DNA from: Actinocrinis sp035946395
GTDB lineage: Bacteria; Actinomycetota; Actinomycetes; Streptomycetales; Catenulisporaceae
Assembly: GCF_035946395.1 (NCBI RefSeq)
Contig: NZ_DASYZI010000317.1
Coordinates: 1 to 5,319, forward strand
Direction: 5' to 3'
DNA length: 5,319 nucleotides
Both the position numbers and the translations under genes were made by a program. The notes under the pieces are model-generated. The model was not told where the DNA came from. It searched no databases and worked only from the letters and a program-made list of their open reading frames with translations. Of this stretch, positions 1 through 5,319 are shown one piece after another (position 1 is the first letter of the stretch; every line of letters begins with the position of its first letter).

Positions 1-26
1 TGCACTGCGCAACACCCGAGTACACC

Positions 27-61
27 GCCGGCCGGGATCGCTCCCCGGCGTCCCGGCCGGC
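27..61. repeat. Perfect 11-bp inverted repeat in the leader of the radical SAM gene
   Basis: Bases 27-37 (GCCGGCCGGGA) and 51-61 (TCCCGGCCGGC) are exact reverse complements separated by a 13-base loop. In RNA they would form a very stable all-paired stem ending 23 bases before the ATG at 85. No T-tract follows, so it is not a classic intrinsic terminator, although actinomycete terminators often lack one. Stem-loops between a precursor peptide gene and its modifying enzyme are common in RiPP operons and reduce enzyme expression relative to precursor. That role is an inference here, because no upstream gene is visible. A chance GC-rich palindrome is the alternative. Confidence 0.6.
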
Positions 62-70
62 CCTCGATCT

Positions 71-74
71 GGAG
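71..74 (+). promoter_or_regulatory. Ribosome binding site for the radical SAM gene (decides the start)
   Basis: GGAG at 71-74 lies 10 bases before the ATG at 85, slightly long but workable. It lies only one base before the in-frame GTG at 76, which is too close to serve that codon. The site therefore supports ATG 85 over GTG 76. Confidence 0.5.
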
Positions 75-84
75 CGTGATCGCG

Positions 85-2541
85 ATGCGCGTCGTGCTGG
101 TGCACATGCCGTGGGGCGCCCTCGACACCCCGTCGCTCGCGATGGGGATCCTTGGCGCAGTCACGCGGCGCGCGGGCCACGAGACCGTCGCGCGGTACGC
201 GAACCTGGACTTCGCCGACTGGGCGTCGCGCGAGTTCGGGCTGAACGGCGAGGACTACCGCTACTTCTCCGACCGCTCCTACTTCCTCGGCCTCGGCGAC
301 TGGGCCTTCGCAGGGGCCTTGTACGACGATCCGGCGGCCGGGTTCGACCCCGAATACGCCGGGTTCATCCGCGGCAACGGTGCGACCGAGGGGGAGCTCG
401 AACTGGCCCGCACGGTGCGCGCGCACGCCCCCGACTTCATCGCGCTGCTCGCCGACGACCTCGCCCGCCTGGAACCCGACCTCGTCGGCTTCACCACCAC
501 CTTCCAGCAGAACACCGCCAGCCTGGCCGCCGCCCGCGCCGTCAAGCGCATCAAACCCCGGACCCTGATCGCGTTCGGCGGGGCGAACTGCGACGGACCG
601 CAGGGCGCCGCGCTGCACCGGGCCTTCCCGTTCGTCGACTTCGTGATCCGCGGTGAGGGCGAACTGGCGCTGCCCGCGCTCCTGTCAGCCATCGAGGAAA
701 CCGGCGGTGCGGGCTTCGACGCGATCGGCGGCCTCTGTCATCGGGCGGCCGACGGGACCAGCGTCGCGAACACGATGCCGACCGCGCCGCTGCCTCCGTC
801 CGCGATCGCCGCGCCCGATTACGACGCGTACTTCGAGCGCCTGGAGTCCTCGTGCGCAGCGGGCTGGGTGGAGCCGAAGCTCGTCGTCGAGGGGGCGCGC
901 GGCTGCTGGTGGGGCGAGAAGCACCACTGCGCCTTCTGCGGGCTCAACGGCTCGTCCATGCAGTTTCGCAGCAAGCCGCCGGCCGCGTTCGTCGCCGAGG
1001 TGCTCGGCCTGGCGCGGCGCCACCGGCTGCTCGACTTCATCGTCGTGGACAACATCCTCGACCTCGGATACTTCGACACGGCGCTGCCCGCCTTCGCGCA
1101 GTCCGGGTACGACCTGCGGCTGCACTTCGAGGTCAAGGCGAACCTGCGCCGCGACCAGTTCGACACGCTGCGCGAGTCCGGCGTCGTGCAGGTGCAGCCC
1201 GGCGTCGAGAACCTCTCCAGCCGCGTGCTGCGGATCATGGACAAGGGCATCAGCGGCTGCCAGAACGTCAGGGCCCTGCGTGACGCGCAGAGCGCCGGCG
1301 TCACCATGTCGTGGAACTACCTGTACGGCTTCCCCGGTGAGCGCGACGAGGACTACACCTCGGTCATCGACCAACTGCCCGCGCTGCACCACCTGGACCC
1401 GCCGTCCGGTGAGGCGCGCATCGTGGTCGAGCGGTTCAGCCCGTACTTCAACCGCCCGGACCTGGGCTTCGACGTGTTGCGCCCGGCGGTCCAGTACCGG
1501 CACACCTACCGGCTGCCGGAGGCCGAGCTGATGGACCTGGCCTACGTCTTCATGGCCCCGGCACGCGGCATCGGTGACGAACTCGCCGGCCGCCTCGGCG
1601 AGGCGCTGGCGGCGTGGATCGGCAACCACCCCGACAGCTCACTGAGCCACGACGACCTCGGCGACCGCATCGTGCTGACGAACACCAGGCCCGGTTACGA
1701 CTGGCACGTCATCGAACTGCGCGATCCGGTGCAGCTGGAACTGTTCCGGCTGCTGGAGAAGCCGCGAAACCCGGCGACACTCGCGGCGCGGCTGCCCGGC
1801 GGCGAACCGTTCGTCAGAGACCTGATCGACCAGTGGACGCGGCTCGGACTGCTCTTCCACGACGGCGGGCACGTTGTCCACGTCGCCGTGGAGGCGGACA
1901 ATCAGCTGCTGGTGCGCGTACAACAACGTGCCGCCCGCCGCACCGACTGGGACACCCGGCTGTTCGTACCCGGTGCCGCGTTCGGCGCCGACACGCTCAC
2001 GGCGCCACTGAGCACCTCCGCCGCGAAGCTGTACCGCTCGGGACGGCGGGCCATACGCCTCGACGAACAGGTACGACTGTGCGCGGACGCCTCGCCGCAA
2101 TCCCTCGACGCGCTCGTCCTGCTGCGCGAGATGACGGCTCTCGGCGCGGCCGTGGCGTGGACAGCGTCCTGCGACGACGGTTGCGTCAGGACGCGCAGAT
2201 TCGCCCACCTCTTCCCGCCGTCCGCGGTCGTCGGCGCCGACCCGCTGGTCGCGCGCGAGTGGCGGGAGCGGTACCTGCCGTGCATGTGCGTGTTCCGGCG
2301 CGGACCCGGCTTCGTCGAGGTGCGCGACCGGCGGCGCGGCACGCTGGAGCTCGTCACCCTCGACGAACCGGACGCGCTGGCCGCGATCGAGCCGCTGCTC
2401 GAAGGCGTCGCCGCGGCGCGACTGCCCGCCGAACTGCTGGCCTCGCTGCGCGAGGCGGACCTGGTGGCCGAGCAGGGCGGCCTGGTGTGGTGGCTGCCCG
2501 CGCCGGTGCACCGCTGGCCCAACCCGTCGATGATCGTCTGA
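85..2541 (+). CDS. RiPP-maturation-type cobalamin-dependent radical SAM C-methyltransferase with DUF5825-like C-terminal extension
   Basis: The protein is 818 residues long, counted from ATG 85. The reading MRVVLVHMPWG followed by PSLAMGIL is the usual N-terminus of the family (recalled as TIGR03975, rSAM_ocin_1). Residues 1 to about 200 form the B12-binding-type domain, with GGANC at 165-169 and RGEGE at 189-193. The radical SAM cluster motif is C274-x7-C282-x2-C285, inside RGCWWG...HHC.FCGLNG, the family hallmark. Further family motifs are VDNIL (321-325), EVKANL (349-354), PGVENLS (372-378), YGFPGE (414-419) and RFSPYFNRP (450-458). A small winged-helix-like segment follows at about 544-602. 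The expected role is radical methylation of unactivated carbons in a peptide, using SAM, a 4Fe-4S cluster and methylcobalamin in the cytoplasm. Family members are usually about 600-650 residues; residues 605-818 are extra and resemble DUF5825 (W726R, RRGPGFVEVRD at 738-748, and a C-terminal HRWPNPSMIV). The stop overlaps the next ATG by one base. Family assignment is firm; substrate and product are unknown. Confidence 0.93.
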   Translation: MRVVLVHMPWGALDTPSLAMGILGAVTRRAGHETVARYANLDFADWASREFGLNGEDYRYFSDRSYFLGLGDWAFAGALYDDPAAGFDPEYAGFIRGNGATEGELELARTVRAHAPDFIALLADDLARLEPDLVGFTTTFQQNTASLAAARAVKRIKPRTLIAFGGANCDGPQGAALHRAFPFVDFVIRGEGELALPALLSAIEETGGAGFDAIGGLCHRAADGTSVANTMPTAPLPPSAIAAPDYDAYFERLESSCAAGWVEPKLVVEGARGCWWGEKHHCAFCGLNGSSMQFRSKPPAAFVAEVLGLARRHRLLDFIVVDNILDLGYFDTALPAFAQSGYDLRLHFEVKANLRRDQFDTLRESGVVQVQPGVENLSSRVLRIMDKGISGCQNVRALRDAQSAGVTMSWNYLYGFPGERDEDYTSVIDQLPALHHLDPPSGEARIVVERFSPYFNRPDLGFDVLRPAVQYRHTYRLPEAELMDLAYVFMAPARGIGDELAGRLGEALAAWIGNHPDSSLSHDDLGDRIVLTNTRPGYDWHVIELRDPVQLELFRLLEKPRNPATLAARLPGGEPFVRDLIDQWTRLGLLFHDGGHVVHVAVEADNQLLVRVQQRAARRTDWDTRLFVPGAAFGADTLTAPLSTSAAKLYRSGRRAIRLDEQVRLCADASPQSLDALVLLREMTALGAAVAWTASCDDGCVRTRRFAHLFPPSAVVGADPLVAREWRERYLPCMCVFRRGPGFVEVRDRRRGTLELVTLDEPDALAAIEPLLEGVAAARLPAELLASLREADLVAEQGGLVWWLPAPVHRWPNPSMIV

Positions 2542-3767
2542 TGAGCGCCGAGCAGAGGCCGGAGGATCCCTTGTCCACGCAGAACGCTGCGACGCCGGCG
2601 GACGGCGAGCTGACCCGCAACCCGTACCCTCTGTTCGCGCGGCTGCGCGAGGCTTCGCCGGTCTCCGTCATGACCGACGACGACGGCCTCCAGATGTGGC
2701 TGATGACAGGGTACGACGACGTTCGCGCCGCGCTCGCGGACCCGCGGCTGGGCCAGGACGCGCGCCGCGCCCGGGAGATCCAGCAGCGGCGGGTCGCCGG
2801 CACGAAGATCGGCGCGGACATCATCCACATGCTCAACAGCGACCCGCCGGACCACACCCGGCTGCGACAGCTGATCCACGGCGCGTTCACCCCGGGCCGG
2901 ATCCGGGCGATGCGCCCGATGGTCGAGGGCATCGCCGCCCGGCTGCTCGACGGCTTGGCGCAGCGGGAGAGCGCCGACTTCGTGCTCGACTTCGCCCTTC
3001 CGCTGCCGATGGCGGTGATCTGCGCGCTGCTGGGCTTTCCGAACAGCGACCGGGACCTGTTCCGGCGCTGGTCGACCGACATCCTGACGGACAGCGGCCC
3101 GGACGACTTCGCCCGCGCCACGGCCGAACTGGTCGAGTACTTCGAGGCGCAGATCGCGCAGCGGCGCGCGCGGCCCACCGACGACCTGCTGACCGCTCTG
3201 GTCGAGTCGAGCGGGGACGGCAGGCTGACCGAGCGCGAGGTGGTCGCGATGGTCTACCTGCTGCTGATCGGCGGGCAAGAGACCACGGTCAACCTGCTCG
3301 GCACGGCGCTGCTCGCGCTGCTGAAGAACCCCGACCAGCTGGCCGACCTGCGTGCGAACCCTGACATACTTTCCACCGCCGTGGACGAGTTCCTGCGCTA
3401 CGAGGCGCCGGTGTGCATGGCCACGATCCGGTTCACCTCGCAACCGGTGGACGTGCGCGGCGTGACGATCCCGGAGGGCGAACTGGTGATGCTCTCGCTC
3501 GGCGCGGCCAACCGCGACCCGAAGCGGTTCCCCGACCCGGACCGGCTGTTGGTGCGCCGGGGCGATCCCGGCCATCTGGCGTTCGGGTACGGCATCCACC
3601 GCTGCCTCGGCTCGTTCCTCGGCCGGCTGGAAGCGGAGATCGCGCTCGGCGGGCTGCTCGCGGCCTTCCCGAACATCGAACTGGCGGCCGACGAGGCGGC
3701 ACTGCCGTGGCGCGACACGATCATGCTGCGGGGACTCGAATCGCTGCCGGTGGCGCTGCATGGCTGA
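2541..3767 (+). CDS. Cytochrome P450 (complete, bacterial class I type)
   Basis: The protein is 408 residues from ATG 2541, a normal length for soluble actinomycete P450s. It begins with the usual NPYPLFARLRE segment (27-37). The C-helix is DPPDHTRLR (101-109). The I-helix oxygen-activation motif is GGQETT (244-249), with the E247/T248 acid-alcohol pair. The K-helix ExxR is E283-R286, the meander RFPDPDR is at 329-335, and the heme loop FGYGIHRCLG is at 348-357 with C355 as thiolate ligand. All catalytic residues are present, so an active monooxygenase or oxidative cross-linking enzyme is expected. It would need a ferredoxin and reductase, and neither is encoded here. It resembles the CYP105/CYP107-like secondary-metabolism P450s; the subfamily cannot be assigned by eye. 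The ATG overlaps the previous stop (TGATG) and has no Shine-Dalgarno. An in-frame TTG at 2571 preceded by GGAGG is a serious alternative start, giving 398 residues. The substrate is unknown, but the operon suggests the product of the radical SAM enzyme. Confidence 0.96.
   Translation: MSAEQRPEDPLSTQNAATPADGELTRNPYPLFARLREASPVSVMTDDDGLQMWLMTGYDDVRAALADPRLGQDARRAREIQQRRVAGTKIGADIIHMLNSDPPDHTRLRQLIHGAFTPGRIRAMRPMVEGIAARLLDGLAQRESADFVLDFALPLPMAVICALLGFPNSDRDLFRRWSTDILTDSGPDDFARATAELVEYFEAQIAQRRARPTDDLLTALVESSGDGRLTEREVVAMVYLLLIGGQETTVNLLGTALLALLKNPDQLADLRANPDILSTAVDEFLRYEAPVCMATIRFTSQPVDVRGVTIPEGELVMLSLGAANRDPKRFPDPDRLLVRRGDPGHLAFGYGIHRCLGSFLGRLEAEIALGGLLAAFPNIELAADEAALPWRDTIMLRGLESLPVALHG
2561..2565 (+). 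promoter_or_regulatory. Strong Shine-Dalgarno inside the annotated 5' end of the first P450 gene
   Basis: GGAGG at 2561-2565 is followed after 5 bases by TTG at 2571, which is in frame with the P450. This is the best ribosome binding site in the window and suggests that translation may start at TTG 2571 instead of, or in addition to, the coupled ATG at 2541. The ten residues between the two starts (MSAEQRPEDP) carry no recognisable P450 element. Confidence 0.5.
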
Positions 3768-5079
3768 CACCGAGCAGGTTTCCACGAGCGCACCCTCGTC
3801 CTCCTCACCGTCACCGTCGCTGCGTGCCCGCTTCCGTCCCCGGCTGACCGTCGCGCCGCTGCGGGTGCGTCCGTTCCGGTTCCTCGTGCTCGGCCAGGCG
3901 ATCTCGGAGTTCGGCAACGCCTTCCAGGTCGTGGCGCTGCCGCTGCTGATCTTCGCGCGCGGCGGCTCGGCGGCGCAGATCGGCGTCGTGGTCTCGGCGT
4001 TCGGATTCGGACGGCTGCTCACCACGCCGGTCGCCGGGGTCCTGGTGGACCGCTACGGCGCCGTGCGGATCATGGCGGTCTCCGACCTCGGCCGGATGCT
4101 GCTGGCCGCGGGCCTGACGGCGGTCGCGGCCACGGGATGGGGCGGCACGGCGGCCATCGCGATGATCGCGGGCCCGGTGGGGCTGCTCGCCGGGCTGTTC
4201 ATGCCGGCCGAATGGGCGGTCATGCCCGGCCTGCTGCCCGCTGAGGACCTCGCCGCGGGCAACGCGCTGAACACCACGATCACGTACGCCGCCGGGCTGA
4301 TCGGGCCGAGCGTCGCAGGGCTCGTCGTCGGGTTTGCCGATCCGGCGGTCGCCTTCGGCATCGACTGCGCGACCTTCGCGATCTCCGCGCTCACGCTGCT
4401 GGCCATCGCCCGGCTGCGGCTCACGGCGGCGCCGGCGAAGAAGGCCAAGGCCAAGGTGAAGGAGAAAGGTGCCGAACACGCGGACGAGCCGAAGGGCTTC
4501 TTCGGCCTGCTGCGCACCTCGCCGCTGCTGCGCTCGATCCTCGTGGTCACGATCGTGGCGAACCTCACCATGGGCGGGCTGAACCGCGTCGCGCTGCCGG
4601 TCCTCGCCACCAAGGAATTCGGCGCCGGCGCGCGGGGGCTCGGCGTGATGCTCGCCGCGTTCGCCGCCGGCTCGATGGTCGGCGGCCTGTTCGCGGCGGG
4701 CTTCGCGTCGGTGCGCTCCCGGGGCCGCGCGGCCATGCTCTCCGGGCTCGTGCTGGCCGTCTGCGTCACGCTGACGCCACTGGCCGGCCTCGCGGGCGCC
4801 GTCGTCCTGCTCGCCTTCGCCGGGGTGGCCGCGACCATCACCAACGTGCTGGTCGTCACCACCGTTCAGAAGGGCACGCCGCCGCACCTGCTCGGCCGCA
4901 CCATGTCAGCGATCATGTTCAGCGGCGTCAGCCTGTTCCCGGTGTCGGTCGCAGTGGTCGGATTCCTCGTCGACGCCTACGGAAGCCGGAGCTTCTTCTA
5001 CATCACCGGCGCGTCACTGCTGACAGCGTTCTGCTTCGGCTTGACGCGAAAGGCGATCCGCGGCGCCGACGCGCACTGA
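3760..5079 (+). CDS. Major facilitator superfamily (MFS) exporter, 12 transmembrane helices
   Basis: The protein is 439 residues long, typical of MFS drug and metabolite exporters. A Ser-rich hydrophilic N-terminus (about 1-35) is followed by roughly twelve hydrophobic helices, near 36-58, 71-95, 103-124, 131-150, 172-190, 196-217, 257-282, 291-315, 324-342, 345-367, 380-404 and 411-430. The loop after helix 2 carries the MFS motif A-like sequence GVLVDRYGAVR (93-103). The segment MPAEWAVMPGLLPAEDLAAGNALN (148-171) is typical of the MFS_3/EntS-like group. The central cytoplasmic loop (218-255) is strongly basic. By family it is a proton-driven inner-membrane exporter; in this operon it probably exports, or gives self-resistance to, the tailored product. 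Its ATG lies within the end of the P450 gene (8-base overlap ATGGCTGA) with no clear Shine-Dalgarno, which indicates translational coupling. The substrate is inferred from context only. Confidence 0.93.
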   Translation: MADTEQVSTSAPSSSSPSPSLRARFRPRLTVAPLRVRPFRFLVLGQAISEFGNAFQVVALPLLIFARGGSAAQIGVVVSAFGFGRLLTTPVAGVLVDRYGAVRIMAVSDLGRMLLAAGLTAVAATGWGGTAAIAMIAGPVGLLAGLFMPAEWAVMPGLLPAEDLAAGNALNTTITYAAGLIGPSVAGLVVGFADPAVAFGIDCATFAISALTLLAIARLRLTAAPAKKAKAKVKEKGAEHADEPKGFFGLLRTSPLLRSILVVTIVANLTMGGLNRVALPVLATKEFGAGARGLGVMLAAFAAGSMVGGLFAAGFASVRSRGRAAMLSGLVLAVCVTLTPLAGLAGAVVLLAFAGVAATITNVLVVTTVQKGTPPHLLGRTMSAIMFSGVSLFPVSVAVVGFLVDAYGSRSFFYITGASLLTAFCFGLTRKAIRGADAH

Positions 5080-5098
5080 CCGCCGGCCTCGGCGTCGC

Positions 5099-5130
5099 GA
5101 TCGACGGCATGGATCAGCCGGCCGTCGATC
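5099..5130. repeat. Perfect 10-bp inverted repeat enclosing the start codon of the second P450
   Basis: GATCGACGGC at 5099-5108 and GCCGTCGATC at 5121-5130 are exact reverse complements around a 12-base loop. The loop begins with the ATG at 5109. The 5' arm occupies the ten bases immediately before the start codon, where a Shine-Dalgarno would lie, and no Shine-Dalgarno is recognisable. In mRNA the hairpin could limit initiation unless ribosomes finishing the exporter at 5079 unfold it. The base pairing is seen directly; the regulatory role is inferred. Confidence 0.55.
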
Positions 5131-5319
5131 TCTTCGAGCTTGCCCAAGAGCGGCACCGTGACGCGTGCACCCCGCTCGATTCGCCCGTGCTACGTTACGC
5201 TGAGGCCCAAGAGCTCGTGCGGAACAGTAGGCTGACGCACAACGGCAAGGGCCTCATGGAGCAGAACGGCGTCTGCGACGGGTCGATCTACGAGTGGCTC
5301 GTCCCGGCGATCGTCAATC
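5109..5319 (+). CDS. Second cytochrome P450, N-terminal fragment (cut by the window end)
   Basis: The frame is open from ATG 5109 to the last base, giving 70 residues. Residues 7-18 read DLFELAQERHRD, followed by a B-helix-like LRYAEAQELVRNSRL and then a B-C loop and C-helix start of the type NGVCDGSIYEWLVPAIVN. In P450s this pattern leads into DGxxHxRLR, which would begin just past the window. The I-helix, ExxR and heme-cysteine motifs are outside the window, so the call rests on N-terminal pattern alone. Only about nine residues separate HRD from LRYA, where most bacterial P450s have 25-30 (helix A and the first strand), so the N-terminus is unusually compact. The gene begins 29 bases after the exporter stop with no terminator between, which suggests the same operon. 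ATG 5109 is the only plausible start near the family N-terminus, although the frame stays open upstream within the exporter gene. Codons such as CTA, CTT, CGT, CAA and AGT are more frequent than in its neighbours. Confidence 0.68.
   Translation, partial: MDQPAVDLFELAQERHRDACTPLDSPVLRYAEAQELVRNSRLTHNGKGLMEQNGVCDGSIYEWLVPAIVN

Noticed and set aside
27..61. Calling the leader inverted repeat an intrinsic terminator
   Set aside because: No T-rich tract follows the stem and the next gene's ribosome site begins 10 bases later, so it is left as an inverted repeat of uncertain role.
2..79. Tail of an upstream gene in frame 2 ending at TGA 77-79
   Set aside because: The frame is open, but it has several A- or T-ending codons, unlike the other genes, and runs through the inverted repeat; 25 residues with no recognisable motif are not enough to call.
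76..84. GTG at 76 as the start of the radical SAM gene
   Set aside because: The GGAG lies one base away, too close to be used, while ATG 85 matches the family N-terminus MRVVLV and has the Shine-Dalgarno at 10 bases.
1614..2540. Upstream extension of the first P450 frame, giving a 717-residue reading
   Set aside because: The extension is an Arg/Ala/Pro-rich shadow of the radical SAM gene, and P450 homology begins only after 2541.
1902..4025. Very long open frame on the minus strand (about 700 codons) spanning the radical SAM and P450 genes
   Set aside because: It lies opposite two unmistakable + strand genes, has a low-complexity Arg/Ser/Ala-rich translation with no family motif, and is the expected result of strong GC bias at third codon positions.
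3811..4887. Minus-strand open frames opposite the exporter
   Set aside because: Their translations are charged, low-complexity Arg/Glu/Gly/His sequence, the typical mirror of a hydrophobic + strand membrane protein.
1..5319. TTA (bldA-type) leucine codons, tRNA genes, CRISPR repeats or insertion sequence ends
   Set aside because: No in-frame TTA codon was noticed in the called genes, and no cloverleaf, spaced direct repeats or transposase-like sequence was seen by eye.

Overview
The window is about 70% G+C or higher, has almost no intergenic DNA, and uses mostly G- or C-ending codons. This points to a high-GC actinomycete (Streptomyces or Pseudonocardiales type). The genus cannot be fixed from this sequence alone.

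All identifiable genes lie on the + strand and read as one tightly packed operon. Bases 1-84 are an upstream leader with a perfect 11-bp inverted repeat and a modest Shine-Dalgarno. Bases 85-2541 encode a large radical SAM protein of the 'RiPP maturation radical SAM C-methyltransferase' type. It has an N-terminal cobalamin-type domain, a Cys-x7-Cys-x2-Cys cluster motif, and a C-terminal extension of roughly 210 residues that resembles the usually separate DUF5825 protein. Bases 2541-3767 encode a complete cytochrome P450 with all signature motifs. Bases 3760-5079 encode a 12-helix major facilitator exporter. From 5109 to the window end lies the start of a second, different P450, cut off before its catalytic motifs. 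The junctions are a 1-bp overlap, an 8-bp overlap and a 29-bp gap, so co-transcription and translational coupling are likely.

Taken together, this looks like the tailoring and export part of a small natural-product cluster. A cobalamin-dependent radical SAM enzyme would methylate unactivated carbons of a substrate, probably a ribosomal peptide by analogy with its family. One or two P450s would then oxidise or cross-link it, and the MFS protein would export it. No precursor peptide, leader protease, ferredoxin or regulator is visible; they may lie outside the window.

The points most worth following are the radical SAM/DUF5825-like fusion, the pairing of such an enzyme with two P450s, and the inverted repeats next to the first and last start codons. 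One of these repeats places the start codon of the second P450 in a hairpin loop. That P450 also has an unusually short N-terminus.
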